NCBI RefSeq assembly: GCF_030867145.1 | Contig: NC_134440.1 | Coordinates: 8,742,001-8,806,000, forward strand | Reading direction: 5' to 3' | Length of the DNA: 64,000 bases | DNA from: Opisthocomus hoazin | Lineage: Eukaryota; Chordata; Aves; Opisthocomiformes; Opisthocomidae | Shown here: piece after piece, positions 10,801 to 23,821 of the stretch | Position numbering within the stretch: position 1 is the stretch's first letter | Layout: the number at the start of each line of letters is the position of its first letter | Made by a program: the position numbers and the translations under genes | The notes under the pieces: generated by a model | Seen by the model: the letters and a program-made list of their open reading frames with translations, nothing else | Told to the model about the DNA's origin: nothing | The model's database searches: none

Positions 10801-12777
10801 TCCTTGCTGCCTGCTGCTGTCCCCTGCCCCGGACGGAGCAGGGCATGGGGCACAACGTCCCCGTCCCTCGTGCCGGCCCAGTTGTCGTTGCCCATGGTCA
10901 AGGCAAGGTGGCAGCCAGGGGACTTGGGTACCTGCAACGACGAGGAAAAACAGCGTCTCCTTCCCCCCCTCCCCGGCAAAGCCCCAGCCAGCCGGCAGCG
11001 CGTTGGTGCTGTCCCCACTGGCACCGAGCCCTGCGTCGGGGCTGTGCTGGCTCTCCGGCTCCCCACGGGCCAACAAGCGACCCCCAAGCCGTGGGGTGAC
11101 TCTTCCCTGCGTGGTCCTGCATGGCTGGGGTCTGGGGACCCGGGGTCTGAACCCATCCGGATCCCCGCGTCCCGCTCCTGGCCAAACTCCCGGCAGAGCT
11201 GGATGCCGGAGAACACCGTGCCCGGCCGTGTCTTCCCAAGCCGTGAGTGCCCTGGGGGCGAGGACCCCACTGGGACCCTCAGCAGGGACCCCGAACTGGG
11301 GGGACAACACGTGGATACCCCCAGGATTGGGGGTGGTGGGGGGCAGCAGGACCGCTGAGCTGCGACAGCGATGCCACTGGTCCTCGGGCGTGGGGTCAGT
11401 CCCCATCGGCTGGGTCCGACCCTGTCACCGATCCGCCCGTGGGTGCCATGTGTCCCCCCCGGCAGCCCCCAAACCCGGAGGGCGAGAGCCGGGGCGCAGC
11501 CCTTCCCCTTTCATTCCCGCCAGCGGCGTCCACTGCGGAAAACCAACCGAAACCCACCCAAAACGGAATAGTTGGCCGGGTGCCACCCTGCAGCTGCCGT
11601 CTCCCGGCTCAGCCTGGCATTTCTCAAATGTCACGGCGAAAGGCTGCGGGGGCCGTCGGGCAGCCCGGCTCGGGGGGCTCGACACCGGGGAGCTGTTGGG
11701 GGGGGGGCATGGGGACAAGGAGGGGGACGGGAAGGGGTGCGGGAGAGGGGGAAGGGACAACCCCGAGCCCTGCAGCTGTCATTGTCACCCTTGAGGTGGA
11801 GGTGGTGGGGTGGGGTGGGAGGGCAGGCGGAGGGAGCCGGTTTTGGGTGAGATGGGAGGGAACCGGCTCCATCTTAGCGTCGCTGTGGTCGAGGCGAGAG
11901 AAGAAGATTTAAAAAAAAAAAAAGGAAGAAAAAAATTTTAAAAAAAAGCAGGAAAGGAGCCGGGCAAACAGGAGCAGCTGCTCCCCGGGGTCGCAGGGCT
12001 TTTTTCTTTCTTTCGAAGCCACAGAAGTTCTTGCTCGCGGGGTCCGGAGCCCCCTCCCATGGCCCCTCCTGCCCCACGGCGCGGTGGCCAGGGTGGCCAG
12101 GCGGCTGGTGGCCGGAGGCTGAAGCCACGCTTGCCATCCGAGGGCCCGGGGAGCTGGAGCTGAGCTCGCCCCCACCCCAGGGCATCCCCCCGGCTCTCCT
12201 GGGGCGAAAGATCCTCCCTGCCCAGGGCACCGGGGAGCTTGGAGCTGGCAGGGGACACGGGGTGGGTGGAAAGGGACCCATCGTCCCCAGCAGCACCGTC
12301 CTCATCCTCGGCACGCGGGTGCCTCGCAGCCGGGCTGAGCCGGCAGACGCAACCCAGCGCCCGCCGCAGCCCCCTGCCCGCCTTGGCCCCCCCGCCACCG
12401 CGCTCAGCCCCACCGCACACCTGCAGAGCCGGAAACCTTCAGCTCACCCAGAGCTGGGGCGCGGGGGGACGGGGAGGGGGCGCGGGAGGGGGGTTGCCTC
12501 TGTTCCCCCCTCCCCGTGCTCACCCTCTCGCCGTCGGGCAGCGGGGAGCTCGCTGCCTTTTCCCAGGGGGGGCTCAGAGCCCGACACCCCGTCCCTGGGG
12601 AGTGGGTGCCTGCGCAGACGGGTGCTCTCCCCGTGCAACACCCCCACCAAGCAACTTCGGGGTCGTGGGGCCATGGTGGGCGCTGCCATGCCCGGGTGTC
12701 CCCCTCCCCATCGCCCTCCCAAGCGCCATTAGGGCCGGTGGGTGCTGGCAGTGCCCAGCGTTTCGGGAGCGATGCAT

Positions 12778-12865
12778 GGACCCCCCCTCGCTGTGTCCCA
12801 GCCCCACGTCCAGCATCGCAGGGACCCCCCCTCGCTGTGTCCCAGCCCCACGTCCAGCGTCGCAG
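12778..12865. repeat. 44-bp tandem duplication
   Basis: Two 44-base copies (12778-12821 and 12822-12865) differ at a single base, GCATCGCAG versus GCGTCGCAG. The near identity indicates a recent local duplication. Confidence 0.9.
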
Positions 12866-13822
12866 AGCCCGATGGGGTCGGGGGTCCGGGGGTTCCCAGC
12901 TGGCAGGGGGCTCGGACGGCAGGTGGGCTGCAGGGGGGGTTTGGAGGGTTGTGTGGATGATGGATGAGCGAAAAAGGGTTTGTGAAGGTGGTGGCCAACA
13001 AATTGGAATTAAAGCAGCTCTTGAGGAGCCCAGAAATGGAGCGGGCTGAGGGCAGAGTCCCGAATTTACCCCCCCGGCCCTGAGGACCCCCGTGAGCTTA
13101 GGGGGTCGCAGGGTCCCCAACCATTGCCGCAAAGCTACCAAATCGAGCGCACGGCGGATGGCCGGGCTCGGGGGGTCGGGGTGCTCTGCTGACCCACAGA
13201 GCAGGGGACACCCCCGTGCCACCGCCCTGAGGAACACGTCGGGGCATTTTCTTCAGTCGTCGTCACGGCAGGGTCCCAGTACGACCCCAGTAAAGGGTCG
13301 TGTCCCCGCTCCCCCGGGAGCTCACGGTGCACCGGGGCCATTCCCCATCCCCGGGGGGACACGAGAGCCGCACGGCCCCCGGTGAGGCTGGGAGGCTGCG
13401 GAGGGGGACGGTTAGGAGAGGAGCCCCCGTGTTTACATACGGTGACTTGCAAATCCCCCCCTCTGCCTCAGCATCCCGGCCGCCCTCCCCCTCGGCGGCA
13501 GCTCCTCTTGAGGTTTGAGGTGACATCCTGCCTTCTGTGTCTCGCTGTCACCCGGGCCGGGGGGCCCTGGGAGCAGGTAGGGAAACCACAGAGGCGGGGG
13601 GGGGGGGAGGCTGGGGGGAGCACATCCCCCTGTCTAGCTCCTGCTGCACCCAAAACACAGCAACTCCCTGCACCAACGACGAGTTGAGTCCAATGACCCC
13701 CCCATCCTCCTTGCGTGGGTTGTGGGGTGCTTGTCGTGGGGCAAGGAGCTCGCAGGTTCCTTTGCTGAGCTCCCCATCCCTGTCAACTTCCCCTGTTCTG
13801 GGGAAAAACCCACCAATATTTG

Positions 13823-14162
13823 GGGACCTTAGAAATGCCTACAAATATCTGCAGGGTGGGGGTCAGGAGGATGGGGCCAGACTCTGTTCAGTGGTGCCCA
13901 GCGACAGGACAAGGGGCAACGGGCACAAACTGAAGCAGAGGAAGCTCCAGCTGAACCCGAGGAAGAACTTCTTCCCTCTGAGGGTGACGGAGCCCTGGCC
14001 CAGGCTGCCCAGGGAGGCTGTGGAGTCTCCTTCTCTGGAGATATTCCAGCCCCCCTGGACGCGGTGCTGTGCAGCTGCTCTGGGTGACCCTGCTTGGGCA
14101 GGGGGTTGGGCTGGGGGACCCCCAGAGGGCCCTGCCAGCCCCTGCCATGCTGGGATTCTGTG
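13823..14162 (+). mobile_element. CR1 LINE, 5'-truncated 3' fragment (GC-rich subfamily)
   Basis: The fragment encodes the C-terminal end of the CR1 second protein ([20 protein letters not shown], then [20 protein letters not shown]), followed by the short 3' untranslated region and the terminal ATTCTGTG. It carries the [14 protein letters not shown] signature shared by most copies in the window. It begins abruptly, as expected for incomplete reverse transcription. One inserted base near 14055 shifts the frame, so it is not functional. Confidence 0.93.
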
Positions 14163-17096
14163 AGTTTATGAGCTACCAGGGAAGGAAAACAGCGAGCTAT
14201 AACTCAGGGTGACACCCTCCTCGTCGAGCAGCAGGTTGGAGTAGATGCAGCTTTTTGCATCGTCGCTTTATTTTGGGAGAGCGCATGCGGAGGCAGGGTG
14301 AGAGCTGAGCACCCGGCTCTGCCCCGCAGCCCATCGCCCAGCCCCGAGCACCTTGGCTGCCGGCACTGCCCTGGGCACCTGCAGCGTAGCCGGTTTTAGC
14401 TTCATGGCTCTACAAAAATAGAGACGAGGGTGATCCCCGGCACCCCAACCTCCCGTCCCCGGGATGCCGGGCGCATGGAGGAGGGATGCGGGGATGGGCC
14501 CCACTCCCCCTTACCCCTGAATTAACCAGGGGGAAGGCTCTGGTGCTGGTCCCCGCAGCGCTGAGCGCACGGGCGCTGTGCCTGCGCGATGCGGGTGCCC
14601 CAGCAGGCAGGAGCGGGGGAAGCCAAGGCGCTCGGCACCCGAGCGAGATGCGGAGATGAGATGAGGCATCCGACCGGCTGCCAAGTCAAACGGAGGTCAC
14701 CGCAAACGGCGGGCGCAGGCGTCCCCGCGGTCGCAGGTTGCACACGCGTACATCCAGCTGCGTATTCCCATTTCCAGCGGATTCGGGTCCTTCCACCCGG
14801 CTCTCCTGCCCGGTTTGATCAGAAGGCACCGTTCCCCGCAGCTCTCCAACGTTAAGCAGAGATGGTGGCGGGGTCGGAGGCTTCCAAGCCACTTTTTGCC
14901 TGGTTTCGCTCAAAATCTGAGCAGGATGCAGAGAGGCAGCCAGGTTTTTGCTATTTCACAGTTTGGGCGAGGTGTCGGGGGCTTCCCCTCCCGGTGTGAA
15001 CGTGGGGCCGGCGTGGGGCTGGGCTGGCCGGGTACGATCCTGCCAGCTCCCAGCCTCCGCTCGCTGCCCGGGTTCCCCCACGCTCCGGCCCCGTGGTCCT
15101 GCCGCTGGCACCCCTGGCACCCGCGGGGCTGGCAGAGCTGGCACCCCGCTCCCCCTCCCCGGAAGCTCCCGAGGGGGGGTCCAGCCCCACCAGTCTCTGA
15201 AAGCTTTGAAACAGCTTCAAACGCGGGGCTGTGCAGGAACTGCAGAGCCAGGGCTCGGCCGCGCGCATGGGCAGGTCGGAGCCACCTTTCTGCCCTTTCC
15301 TCTCGCCTCTCCAAACGTGCTTTTTTTTTCCCTCTTAAGCTCCTGATTTGAAACAAAACCATCATGAACCCCCCCCGACTCCCTGACCTGGAGCTTTCTG
15401 GAGACCTCCAAAGAAGAGGAAGCCCCTGGCTGTCCGAGAACTGGGTCGGAGGAGAGCTGGGAGCCCAGGCCAGGGGCTCCCGTGGGAACAAAAGGCACAT
15501 CCAGGGTTTAATAAGGGTAAAAAGCCCCTTCGCCACCCCAAGACCTCCTCTCCCCCCCCCGAGGATGCTCCCCGCAGCCCCCCCGGATGCGGGTTTACGG
15601 GGAGCGGGGTGGGGAGGGGATGCAGGAGGTGGGGGGCGACGCGGGGGGAGGCATCGCAGCCGGATTCGAGCAGGAGACGCCTGACAGATGGGTCTGCTCT
15701 AGATTTCACGACCGGTGCCGTTAATCTGGCTTCCTGCGCCCTCCTCCCCCCCCAGCCCACCTCCCCACAGCTCGCGGCTGCACCCAGGCTCCCCGCTGCT
15801 GGGGCGGGGGTGGCAGGGCCCTGCGGGGACGTGGGGTTGGGGCCATGGCACAACGGGGTTCTCCGGTGTCCTCAGCCCTTGGTGGGGCTGCTGGGAACCC
15901 ACCCAGAGCCACATCACCACTCTCCGTCTTCAGTGTCCCCTGCCACTCGGCACAGCCCCAAACTGAGCCGTGGGGTGCCCACGTCCCCTCTTGTGTCCCC
16001 CCCCGGCTGGGGGGAGGTGGGTTTACTGCTGTGTCCTTTCACAGGGCTGAGCATCTCTTCAGCCTCCACCTCCTCCTCCTCCGGTCTCCCTTAACCCACC
16101 TTTGGATTTCATCCCATCTCCCCCCTGTGCCCCCCGCCCCGTTCCCCAAAGACCCCGCAGAGCTGCAGATGAAGGGGAGGGGGAGCACCCTGCAAAACCC
16201 CCCGGGAGGGACCCGACAGCTTCAGCTGCAGAACAGGTGCCCACGGCCGGGCTGTGGCATTTTTGGCTGCTCCCCGCGTGGGGACATCGCCCGGCGACCA
16301 CCCCCCGGCAGCAGCCCCTGCCGCCGCCATGCCGGTGGGGACGGGGGACAGCGCGGGGAAGGATGCTCTGCGCCCCTTGGCCGCCCTGTGCCGCGTCCCC
16401 GGGCCGCAGAAGCGCAGCCCCCCAGACCCCCATGGCAGCTCGGCCCTCCCAGGAGTTTCTGCTTCTCCTTCCTCCCCGCCGAAGTGACGTGAGCTCCCGG
16501 GGGTGCCGGTATCTAATTATACCTCCGTGGTAGCACGGTCGGCTCCCCCACCCACGCGCCGCGTCGGCCCGGGGAAGCGAAAGAGAAGCGATGCCGCAGG
16601 CCAGGCCGGGTGGGAGGACACGGCGGAGACGCACCTGCGGCCGCGGCCAAGGACGGGCAAGAACCGGCGGGACTACAGCTTCCCCATGCCCAGCCCTTCC
16701 CGGGCAAGAGGGGTGGATTTGGGGGGGGGGATCGTTTGTCTCCGGCCCCCAGGACCTGCTGGGACAAGGCGATCTGGGCTGGTGCGTCCTTCCAGGAGAA
16801 GCGCGTCCACAACTCAACCCCTTGCTGGGGAGCTGAGCTATGAATTTAAGTCACTCCGGGTAAATTTCTCCAGGGCACCGGGTCGGTTTTGAGGTGCCTG
16901 CTCATGGGCAGGTTGGTCTTTGCTCCTTGAAGCCCAAGTTTTGGGGGGGGGGGGTTCAGCATCTTCCACTTGTGCCAGAGCCATGAGTGGTGGGATGAGG
17001 TCATGGTGCAGGCACAGAGGTCAAGGACCGGGGCATTACAGGAGGTGACAGATCCAAACTGGATCTTCCCCTAGCCAGCGGGGCTGGATCCCCCCG
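14163..17096. other. Intergenic sequence, no gene supported
   Basis: GC-rich unique DNA with an NRF1-like GCGCATGCGG at 14281-14290, polypyrimidine runs near 15,328 and a mixed AT-rich patch near 16,500-16,530. No coding exon, RNA gene or interspersed repeat is recognised. Confidence 0.55.
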
Positions 17097-17539
17097 TTAC
17101 GAGGATGGTGAGGGGACTGGAGCATCTCTCCTACGAGGAGAGGCTGAGGGAGCTGGGCTGGTTGAGCCTGGAGAAGAGAAGGCTGCGAGGGGACCTTAGA
17201 AATGCCTCGAAATATCTGCAGGGTGGGGGTCAGGAGGACGGGGCCAGACTCTGTTCAGTGGTGCCCAGCGACAGGACAAGGGGCAGTGGGCACAAACTGG
17301 AGCAGAGGAAGCTCCAGCTGAACCCGAGGAAGAACTTCTTCCCTCTGAGGGTGACGGAGCCCTGGCCCAGGCTGCCCAGGGAGGCTGTGGAGTCTCCTTC
17401 TCTGGAGATATTCCAGCCCCGCCTGGCCGCGGTGCTGTGCAGCTGCTCTGGGTGACCCTGCTTGGGCAGGGGGTTGGGCTGGGGGACCCACAGAGGGCCC
17501 TGCCAACCCCTGCCATGCTGGAATGCTGGGATTCTGTGA
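17097..17539 (+). mobile_element. CR1 LINE, 5'-truncated 3' fragment (GC-rich subfamily)
   Basis: Begins at the [16 protein letters not shown] part of the CR1 C-terminal region and continues through [20 protein letters not shown] to the 3' end at GGGATTCTGTGAT. Most of the frame is intact for about 115 codons but lacks all reverse transcriptase domains. It is nearly identical to the copies at 13.8, 33.5 and 61.4 kb, indicating a relatively young subfamily. Confidence 0.94.
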
Positions 17540-20500
17540 TCCGGCAGTGGGGAGGCAGTCGGGGGGCAGGCGGTGCCCAAACCTCTCCCTGGGCTGAGAC
17601 CCAGGAGGGAGGATGGAAAACGGGGCTGAGACGGGCCCGGCTGCAAACCCTGGCTTCGCCGGAGCGGGGTCTGGAGCTCGCTCCCGCTGTGGCGAGGGGT
17701 GTCACCGGGGTCTGGCCGTCCTCTCCCATGGCCGTGCCCCACGGAGCCTGGAGCAGGGACTCACCTCACCGGGGCGGTTTCTATTACTCCTCAAACAATG
17801 CAAAAACTTGACATTATATCACAAAACCCACGAAGGGAAGAGATCTGGGTAGGTGAAGGGAAATCCCCTGGCCGGTCCCAAAGCAGCACCGCCTGAGTCC
17901 TCTCCTTCCCCCGCAGCAAAGGCACCGAGGCCACCGCGGTCCCCGCCATCCCGGCACTCGGAGCAGCTCCACTTTGGGGGCACATTTGCAAATTGAAACT
18001 TTCTGAGCCCCCCCCACCGCGGCGATGTATTTATTTAGCTGTTCAGCCTGTAGAAGCTGGAAAGGCACCCTCTTAACCACGCGTTACAGCGGCATTCAGA
18101 CCCCCAGACCCAGGCAAAAACCTGCCATTGCCTCCTGCCCTGTCCTCACCGGGGCTTTTGGGGTGGGCAGAGGGGACTTTTCCAGCTGGCAGAGGGCATA
18201 TTCGCAGCCCTTTAGCTGGGTGCTGCCACCTTCCACATCCACAGAGAGTATTTACCCTCAGGTCTGACACCTGCCCTCAGGTCCTGCTGTTCTCACCGTG
18301 AGGAGGTGCTGGACGGGGCGTTTGCCATCCTCGCCAGCACCCACAGGCAAGGCTCCTGTCCCTGTTCCCCCCTCCGCACTGAACTCCCATGACAGCTTTT
18401 TCCTTTCCTCCACCTCTCTCTTCCTCTCCACCTTGCTCCCTCCCTCCTCTCCCTCTCCTTGTCCCCATCCCCCTTCCCCGGAGCCTCCTGCCTGTGTCTC
18501 TGCCCAGGCTGGGGGGGGACACACCAGCATCTCCCACTCCCCCCCATTCACCTTCTCCCACACACGAGCTGTCTCAGCAGCCTTCGCCCTGCATCCTGGC
18601 GAGGGAAGATGGGTCCCGCCGGCCCCCCTGGGGCACCCCAGCAGGGGCACCCCAGCAGGGGCACCCCAGGAGATTCCCCCCCCACCTCAGAGCAGGCGCT
18701 AAGGTGGTTTTTGGGTGCGGGGGTGCTTTTTCTTTCCATTCAGAGGAGATTCCCCGGGCCCCCCGCCCCGGCGAACGCTTACCCAGGGTTTCCTGTTCGT
18801 AGGCGGACGCCATCCTGGGGCCGGGGACGCCGCGTTGCCACCTCCCGCACACCGCGCCGAAGCCTCCCTCATCACCCTGGCTTCGTTTTGGTTGATTTTA
18901 AGGCAGCTTTTCCAAGCCCCCCCGGCAGGATCGCACCCCCTGAGCAGGCACAAGCATCCCCAGGCTCTGCTGTGCCGTGGGGACCGTATCCTGCTGCCCG
19001 GGGGGACAAAAAGCACCTTTGAGCTGGGGCACCCAGGGTGGGATTTTTTACAGTGAAGTCATCTAAATATCACAACTCGGGGACCGACTTCCCCGGAGCC
19101 CCAGGAGAGCCCACGGCGCTGGGGTGCTGCATCACGGCACGACCTCGCGCTTCCCAGGGGTCCCACCAGCACCCAGTGGTCTGCAGAAAATGGGCTGGAA
19201 AACGCTGTTGCGGGCGGCGTTAGGGAGGGCGGCGGCGGGAGCCCGTTTGTCATCGCCGAGGCACCAGGGCAGCCTCTGGACGGAGCGTTTTTTGCGTTTT
19301 TTGCGTTTTTTCAACACTGGCACAAAGCGAGGGGGTTTGCAGGCAGCAGAATTCCCCGCTGCGTTTTCCAGCGAGCCGCCCCGAAGGTTTTCAACGCGCG
19401 GGTGAGAAGTTTCCATCCCGGCTCCGCGCGGGCTGGGAGGCGAGCGGAGGCGGGTGCTGCTCTGCGGGGCTGGGTTCGGCCGGTCCCACAGCGCCCGGCT
19501 CTCCCGTGGGTCCTCAGCCAGGGCTGGGCTGTGCCCCCTCCCTCCACGGTGCCTCCCTCCATCCCGGGACCCCTGGGGTGCTGGCAGCGGGGGGGTCGGG
19601 GCTGCCGACGTCCCCGCTCCGCACGGTGCCCAAAAGAGAGGGTGAAGGGAGAGAGGAAGAAGAGGGTCCCCGATGCCCCCCACGCGAAGGCAGCGAGGAC
19701 GATCGCGCTCTCGGCATTGCTTCTGTCCCCACAGCTGGAAGAAAAGGAGCAAAACAGTTCAGAGGAGGGGACCCATCCCTGTCACCAATGTCCCCGAGGG
19801 CTGTGCCAGGCCACGCTGATGGGCAGCCCCGGCATGCAGGAATGAACTCAGATCCATCGCTCGACTCCGGACTGTCCCACGGGAGATACTCACCGCCATA
19901 ACGAGCGACGGTGACGATGCTTTCAGGGAGACGCTGGCAGCACACGCTCAGCCCTTCGGCCGAGGGAGCATCCGTGCACGGGGACCAGCAGCACCCCGGC
20001 TCTGCTGCGGGGGCTGCTGGGAAGAAGGGGGACCCTCGGAGGAGAGGGGGACAGCGTGGCCGAAGGGTCAGTAACCGCTGGCCGAGCTGCCTGGAGAGCG
20101 CGAGCCAAGCCCGACGCGTGGCCTCGCCAGGAGCCCGTCCCCGTGGCAGCGCGGCTGCTGCCCCATCACGCAGGGGGCAAAGTCGCTGCAAAGCCAGAGC
20201 TGGGCGGGTTTTAAAGACAAGAAAAAAAAAAAAAAGAGTTTTGAGGCCTTTTTTTCTCTCTCCTTGTTGTTGTTGTTGCCCATAAATAATAATTAAACCA
20301 CCATTTCCAGCCGAGGCCACTTGGTTTAAATTTCCTGGCTAAAGTGATGTAACAGCTGTGCGTGATGCAACACCATGTGGAAGGCATCATCCGGGAACCC
20401 AAACCCTCCGCTGCCTCTCTGCCCAAAGCCTCGGCGTGTCTCCTTCCCCCAGCCCCGGCCCGGGGGGTCCCGCAGCCCCCAGCTCTGTGCTGCGCAGCCC

Positions 20501-23304
20501 CGATGCTCCCGTGGGCCCTGGGTGCCCGGTGCCTGCAGGAGGAGCTGGGGGGGGGCACAGGGGGGAGGCACCTCCCCAGTCGGTGCCCGCTGAGCTCCAG
20601 GTCTTTTTTAATCCAAACCATTACAAACCAAGAACTGTGGCTTTGCTGAGGACAAATAAACCTGCGCAAGCCCGGCACGTACCCTGCCACGGAGCGGAGG
20701 GTCTGGGGGGCTTTTCCTGGGGGGGTTCCCCCGTTTCCTTCCCCTCTTCCCCCCAGTTTTGCCCTGCCCTGGGGCCTCACCGCGACGGCCGGGGTAGCCA
20801 AAAGCTGCCGGTGGCTTCAGCGAGGCTCCTGCCACCCCCATGAGCCCCACAGCCTTGCTGGAGGGATGCGAGGGTCTCTCCGGCTCAACCCCCTCCACGG
20901 CCGCACTGTCTGGTGGGGTTTAACCCCCCCCTCAGCTCCCCACTGCTACAGGGAAAAATAAACTCTCTGGGATGCCCATGACAGAAAGGACTGGCCAGAA
21001 AGGGAAGAGAAAGAGGAGAAAGGGAAAGGTGGGGGGGGGCGGAGAAAAAGAAAAATAAGCCCCGAGGTTGCAGTGGGAAATCAGAAGTCAGAGCTGAGGC
21101 ATTTCGGCAGCCGGGGCTGGAATGTCTGACTCACACTGTGACTAAACGCAAATATGAACTCCAGCTCGCTCCTTAAAGTCGCCCGGATCCAGCACGAAGC
21201 CCCAGGCTCCCACCGGCCCCTTGCCCCGGGACGCCCGGCGAGGTGGCCCGAGCCCGGCCTCACGCCGGCCAACGTCCCGGTGACCCCGGGGACGGGCATC
21301 GGCCGGAGCATCCTCCGCCGTGACAGCGTCGAGCCACGCTCCGCACCTCCCAGTTTGTTCTACCTCCCTGCAACTGGGACGAAGCGGGGCAGGATGGCAC
21401 CCCCAGACCTCCGGGTGGGAGATGCCAGCCTGGTCCTGCCCCTCGCTGTCCCCCACGCCCAGGGGACCTCCGTGGGCTGCACTGATTTTTAGGGGTATGG
21501 GGGCTTTGCAGGGGGACTTTGGGCAGCCCCCGGCCTCGCTGGGTGGTCCTGGGCCGTCCATCTGCAGGTCCCTCGCGGCGCGGGTGGCTGTCACACGGTG
21601 TCCCTGGTCATTAATAGCTGGGGCAGGAGTCCAGGTCCCAAAGGGGGGGCAGGTCCCAGCAAGCAGTGCTGTACCCGGCTGTACCCCGAGAATCACATCA
21701 CATCCAGGAAAAACAACCCTGCTCGAAGGAAATTCCAGGGAAATGGGGATTTTTCTCCAGTACCTTTTTTTTTTGAAGCCGGTTTTGCTGCCCAGCACTG
21801 AGCTGAACGTCCAGCCATCTTCAGCTCTGTCGGGGGGGTGGGAGGCTCTGAGGGAAGTGGCAGCGGCCGGCATCCCGCAAGCCCTCCCTGGGGCCGGAGC
21901 CCTCCCCAGACAGCCCCGCAGCATTTGGGCTGGACCAGCCCAGCACTCCCAAGCTCTCCCAGCCAAGGACCCTAGCGAGCCTCCCCAGGAGGTGACACGG
22001 GGACAGCGACGGGCCTGGGTGGGGGCTCAGAGGCAGAACAACCTGCTCCAAAGCTGCCGTTTCGGGGGCTCCATCCACCCCACCTCAGGTTTCAGCCTTT
22101 CCTTCCATGCCAGCAGCCCTTTCCCTGCAGACGGCACCTCCCCGGCGAAAAATTAAATGGCTGAGGTGGTTTTGTCCCTGGGAACGGTGCTGGGACAGGC
22201 GGCAGCCCCCTTGGCCTCAGCTCGGGCCGGTTTCTGCCGCGAGGTTCGGGGCTCCCCTGCCTGGGGGTGCTGGCGTGGGCTGACACACCGCTGCCGTACC
22301 CCCAGCAGCACCTGCAAAGATCTCCGAGGGTCTCCCGTGGGCAGCGTTCGTCCCTGCCATCATCTCGCCCAGGGGAAACTGAGGCACGGAGACCAGGGCT
22401 GCAGATAAACAGAAAGACCCGACTGGAATAACGGCTTGTCTTCCCGTGGAGGCGGTGCGCGGCTCTGCAGCCTCTCTCCGCTGACTTCTGCCTTCTTGCA
22501 TGTAACAACCTGCCCAGGCCTCAGCGAGGAGGAGGAGGAGGAGGAGGCCGTGCCGGGAGCTGCACGGCTCCGCTTCGCACACGGGGAGCAAGACCTGGGG
22601 CAGGGAGCTCGTCGCGGCCGGAGCTGGGAGCTGGCCGGAGCCCCCCGACCTCAGCCAAGGGCTACCCAGGGATGCTGCTCCTCTGCAAAACTCTCAACGT
22701 CGCCAAATCCCCGGAGCGGGAAGCAGCAAAGCCGGCGCGGTGCAGGCTGGCGAGGGCACCCCCGCTCCGTCACCCCCTCCAGCTATCGCTTATTGATATT
22801 TTATTACTTTCTATTTCCCCCAGCACGGTGCTGCGAACACGGCACTGCGCCGCGGGGCGGGAATTGATGAACCCGGGTTTGGCTCCAGTGGGGTTGGTTT
22901 GGTTCCTGCAGAACTCACCCGTGGTTCGCAGGGCTGCGGGTGCCCTGCCAGGTGCTAAAGCCAGCGGGTACGGTGCTGCGGGGACCCAGGGCTGGAGCTG
23001 CTGGAGCTTGGGACCAGGGGACGGGAAAGGACCCTGGGAAGGGGACCAAGCAGCCCTGGAAGCAAAGCTGAGGGACATCAGCTGCGTTGGCGGCAATGAG
23101 GGGACTCATTTCCCCGGGACGCGGTGGGACGATGGCAAACCCAGCGTGGGTAGAGCTGGAGGCTCCTTGCTGGGGCTCTGCACGGGATGCTCCGGCCCCG
23201 TCGGCACTGCCGGCTTCACCACCGGCTTCCAGCGCTGCAAAACCCTTCCCAGAGGTAGCAGATGCTTTTGCAACAACGGCTGCTGTTCCTCCAGAGAGGG
23301 AGCG
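17540..23304. other. Intergenic sequence, no gene supported
   Basis: Mostly GC-rich unique DNA. Visible structure is limited to three near copies of a GGGGCACCCCAGCA unit at about 18,628-18,672, a poly-A stretch at 20,222-20,235, the AT-rich island at 20.2-20.4 kb, an AP-1-like TGACTCA at about 21,127, and a (GAG)n run near 22,527-22,547. No protein family is recognised in any frame. Confidence 0.55.
20215..20400. promoter_or_regulatory. Candidate regulatory island with E-box and CARE-like motif
   Basis: An AT-rich block (ATAAATAATAATTAAACCACC, beginning about 20282) is followed by an E-box CAGCTG at 20353-20358 and TGATGCAA at 20363-20370. TGATGCAA matches the core of the C/EBP-ATF response element. 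A (TTG)n run and a poly-A run lie at its left edge. CAGCTG is a preferred E-protein site, so autoregulation by TCF3 is conceivable but untested. Confidence 0.3.
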
Positions 23305-23820
23305 TTGAGGTCCCAACGTGAATCCTGTGCTCAGCTTTGGGCCCCTCACCACAAGCAGGACATGGAGGGGCTGGAGCGGGTCCAGAGAAGGGCAGCGAGG
23401 CTGGGGAGGGGGCTGGAGAACCAGTCTGATGGGGAGCGGCTGAGGGAGCTGGGGGGGTTCAGTCTGGAGAAGAGGAGGCTGAGGGGAGACCTTCTCGCTC
23501 TCTGCAGCTCCCTGACAGGAGGGGGGAGTGAGGGGGGCTGGGCTCTTCTCCCAGGTAACCAGAGATAGGATGAGAGGAAACGGCCTCAAGTTGCATCAGG
23601 GGAGTTTAGATGGGATATCAGGAAAAATTTCTTTCCTGAAAGAGTGGTCAGGCATTGGCCCAGGCTGCCCAGGGCAGTGGTGGAGTCCCCATCCCTGGAG
23701 GGGTTCAAACACCGTGTAGATGTGGCTCCTGGGGACAGGGTTTAGCAGGCATGGGGGAGATGGGGTGATGGTTGGATTTGATGATCTCGGAGGTCTCTTC
23801 CAACCTTAATGATTCTATGA
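23305..23820 (+). mobile_element. CR1 LINE, 5'-truncated fragment of a different, older subfamily
   Basis: Encodes [20 protein letters not shown] and [20 protein letters not shown], related to but clearly distinct from the other copies. It ends with TTCCAACCTTAATGATTCTATGA, the ATTCTATG type of CR1 tail. Compared with the GC-rich subfamily it has diverged coding and 3' sequence, so it represents another CR1 lineage. It is disrupted by stops and frameshifts. Confidence 0.92.
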
Positions 23821-23821
23821 T

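Larger units (their letters stand above)
9581..13822. other. Intergenic GC-rich sequence, no gene supported
   Basis: Open frames are common on both strands but none resembles a known protein. Apart from the AT-rich island at 10.6-10.8 kb, a purine/T-rich stretch at about 11,900-12,020 and a 44-bp duplication at 12.78 kb, no structured feature is seen. Confidence 0.6.
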
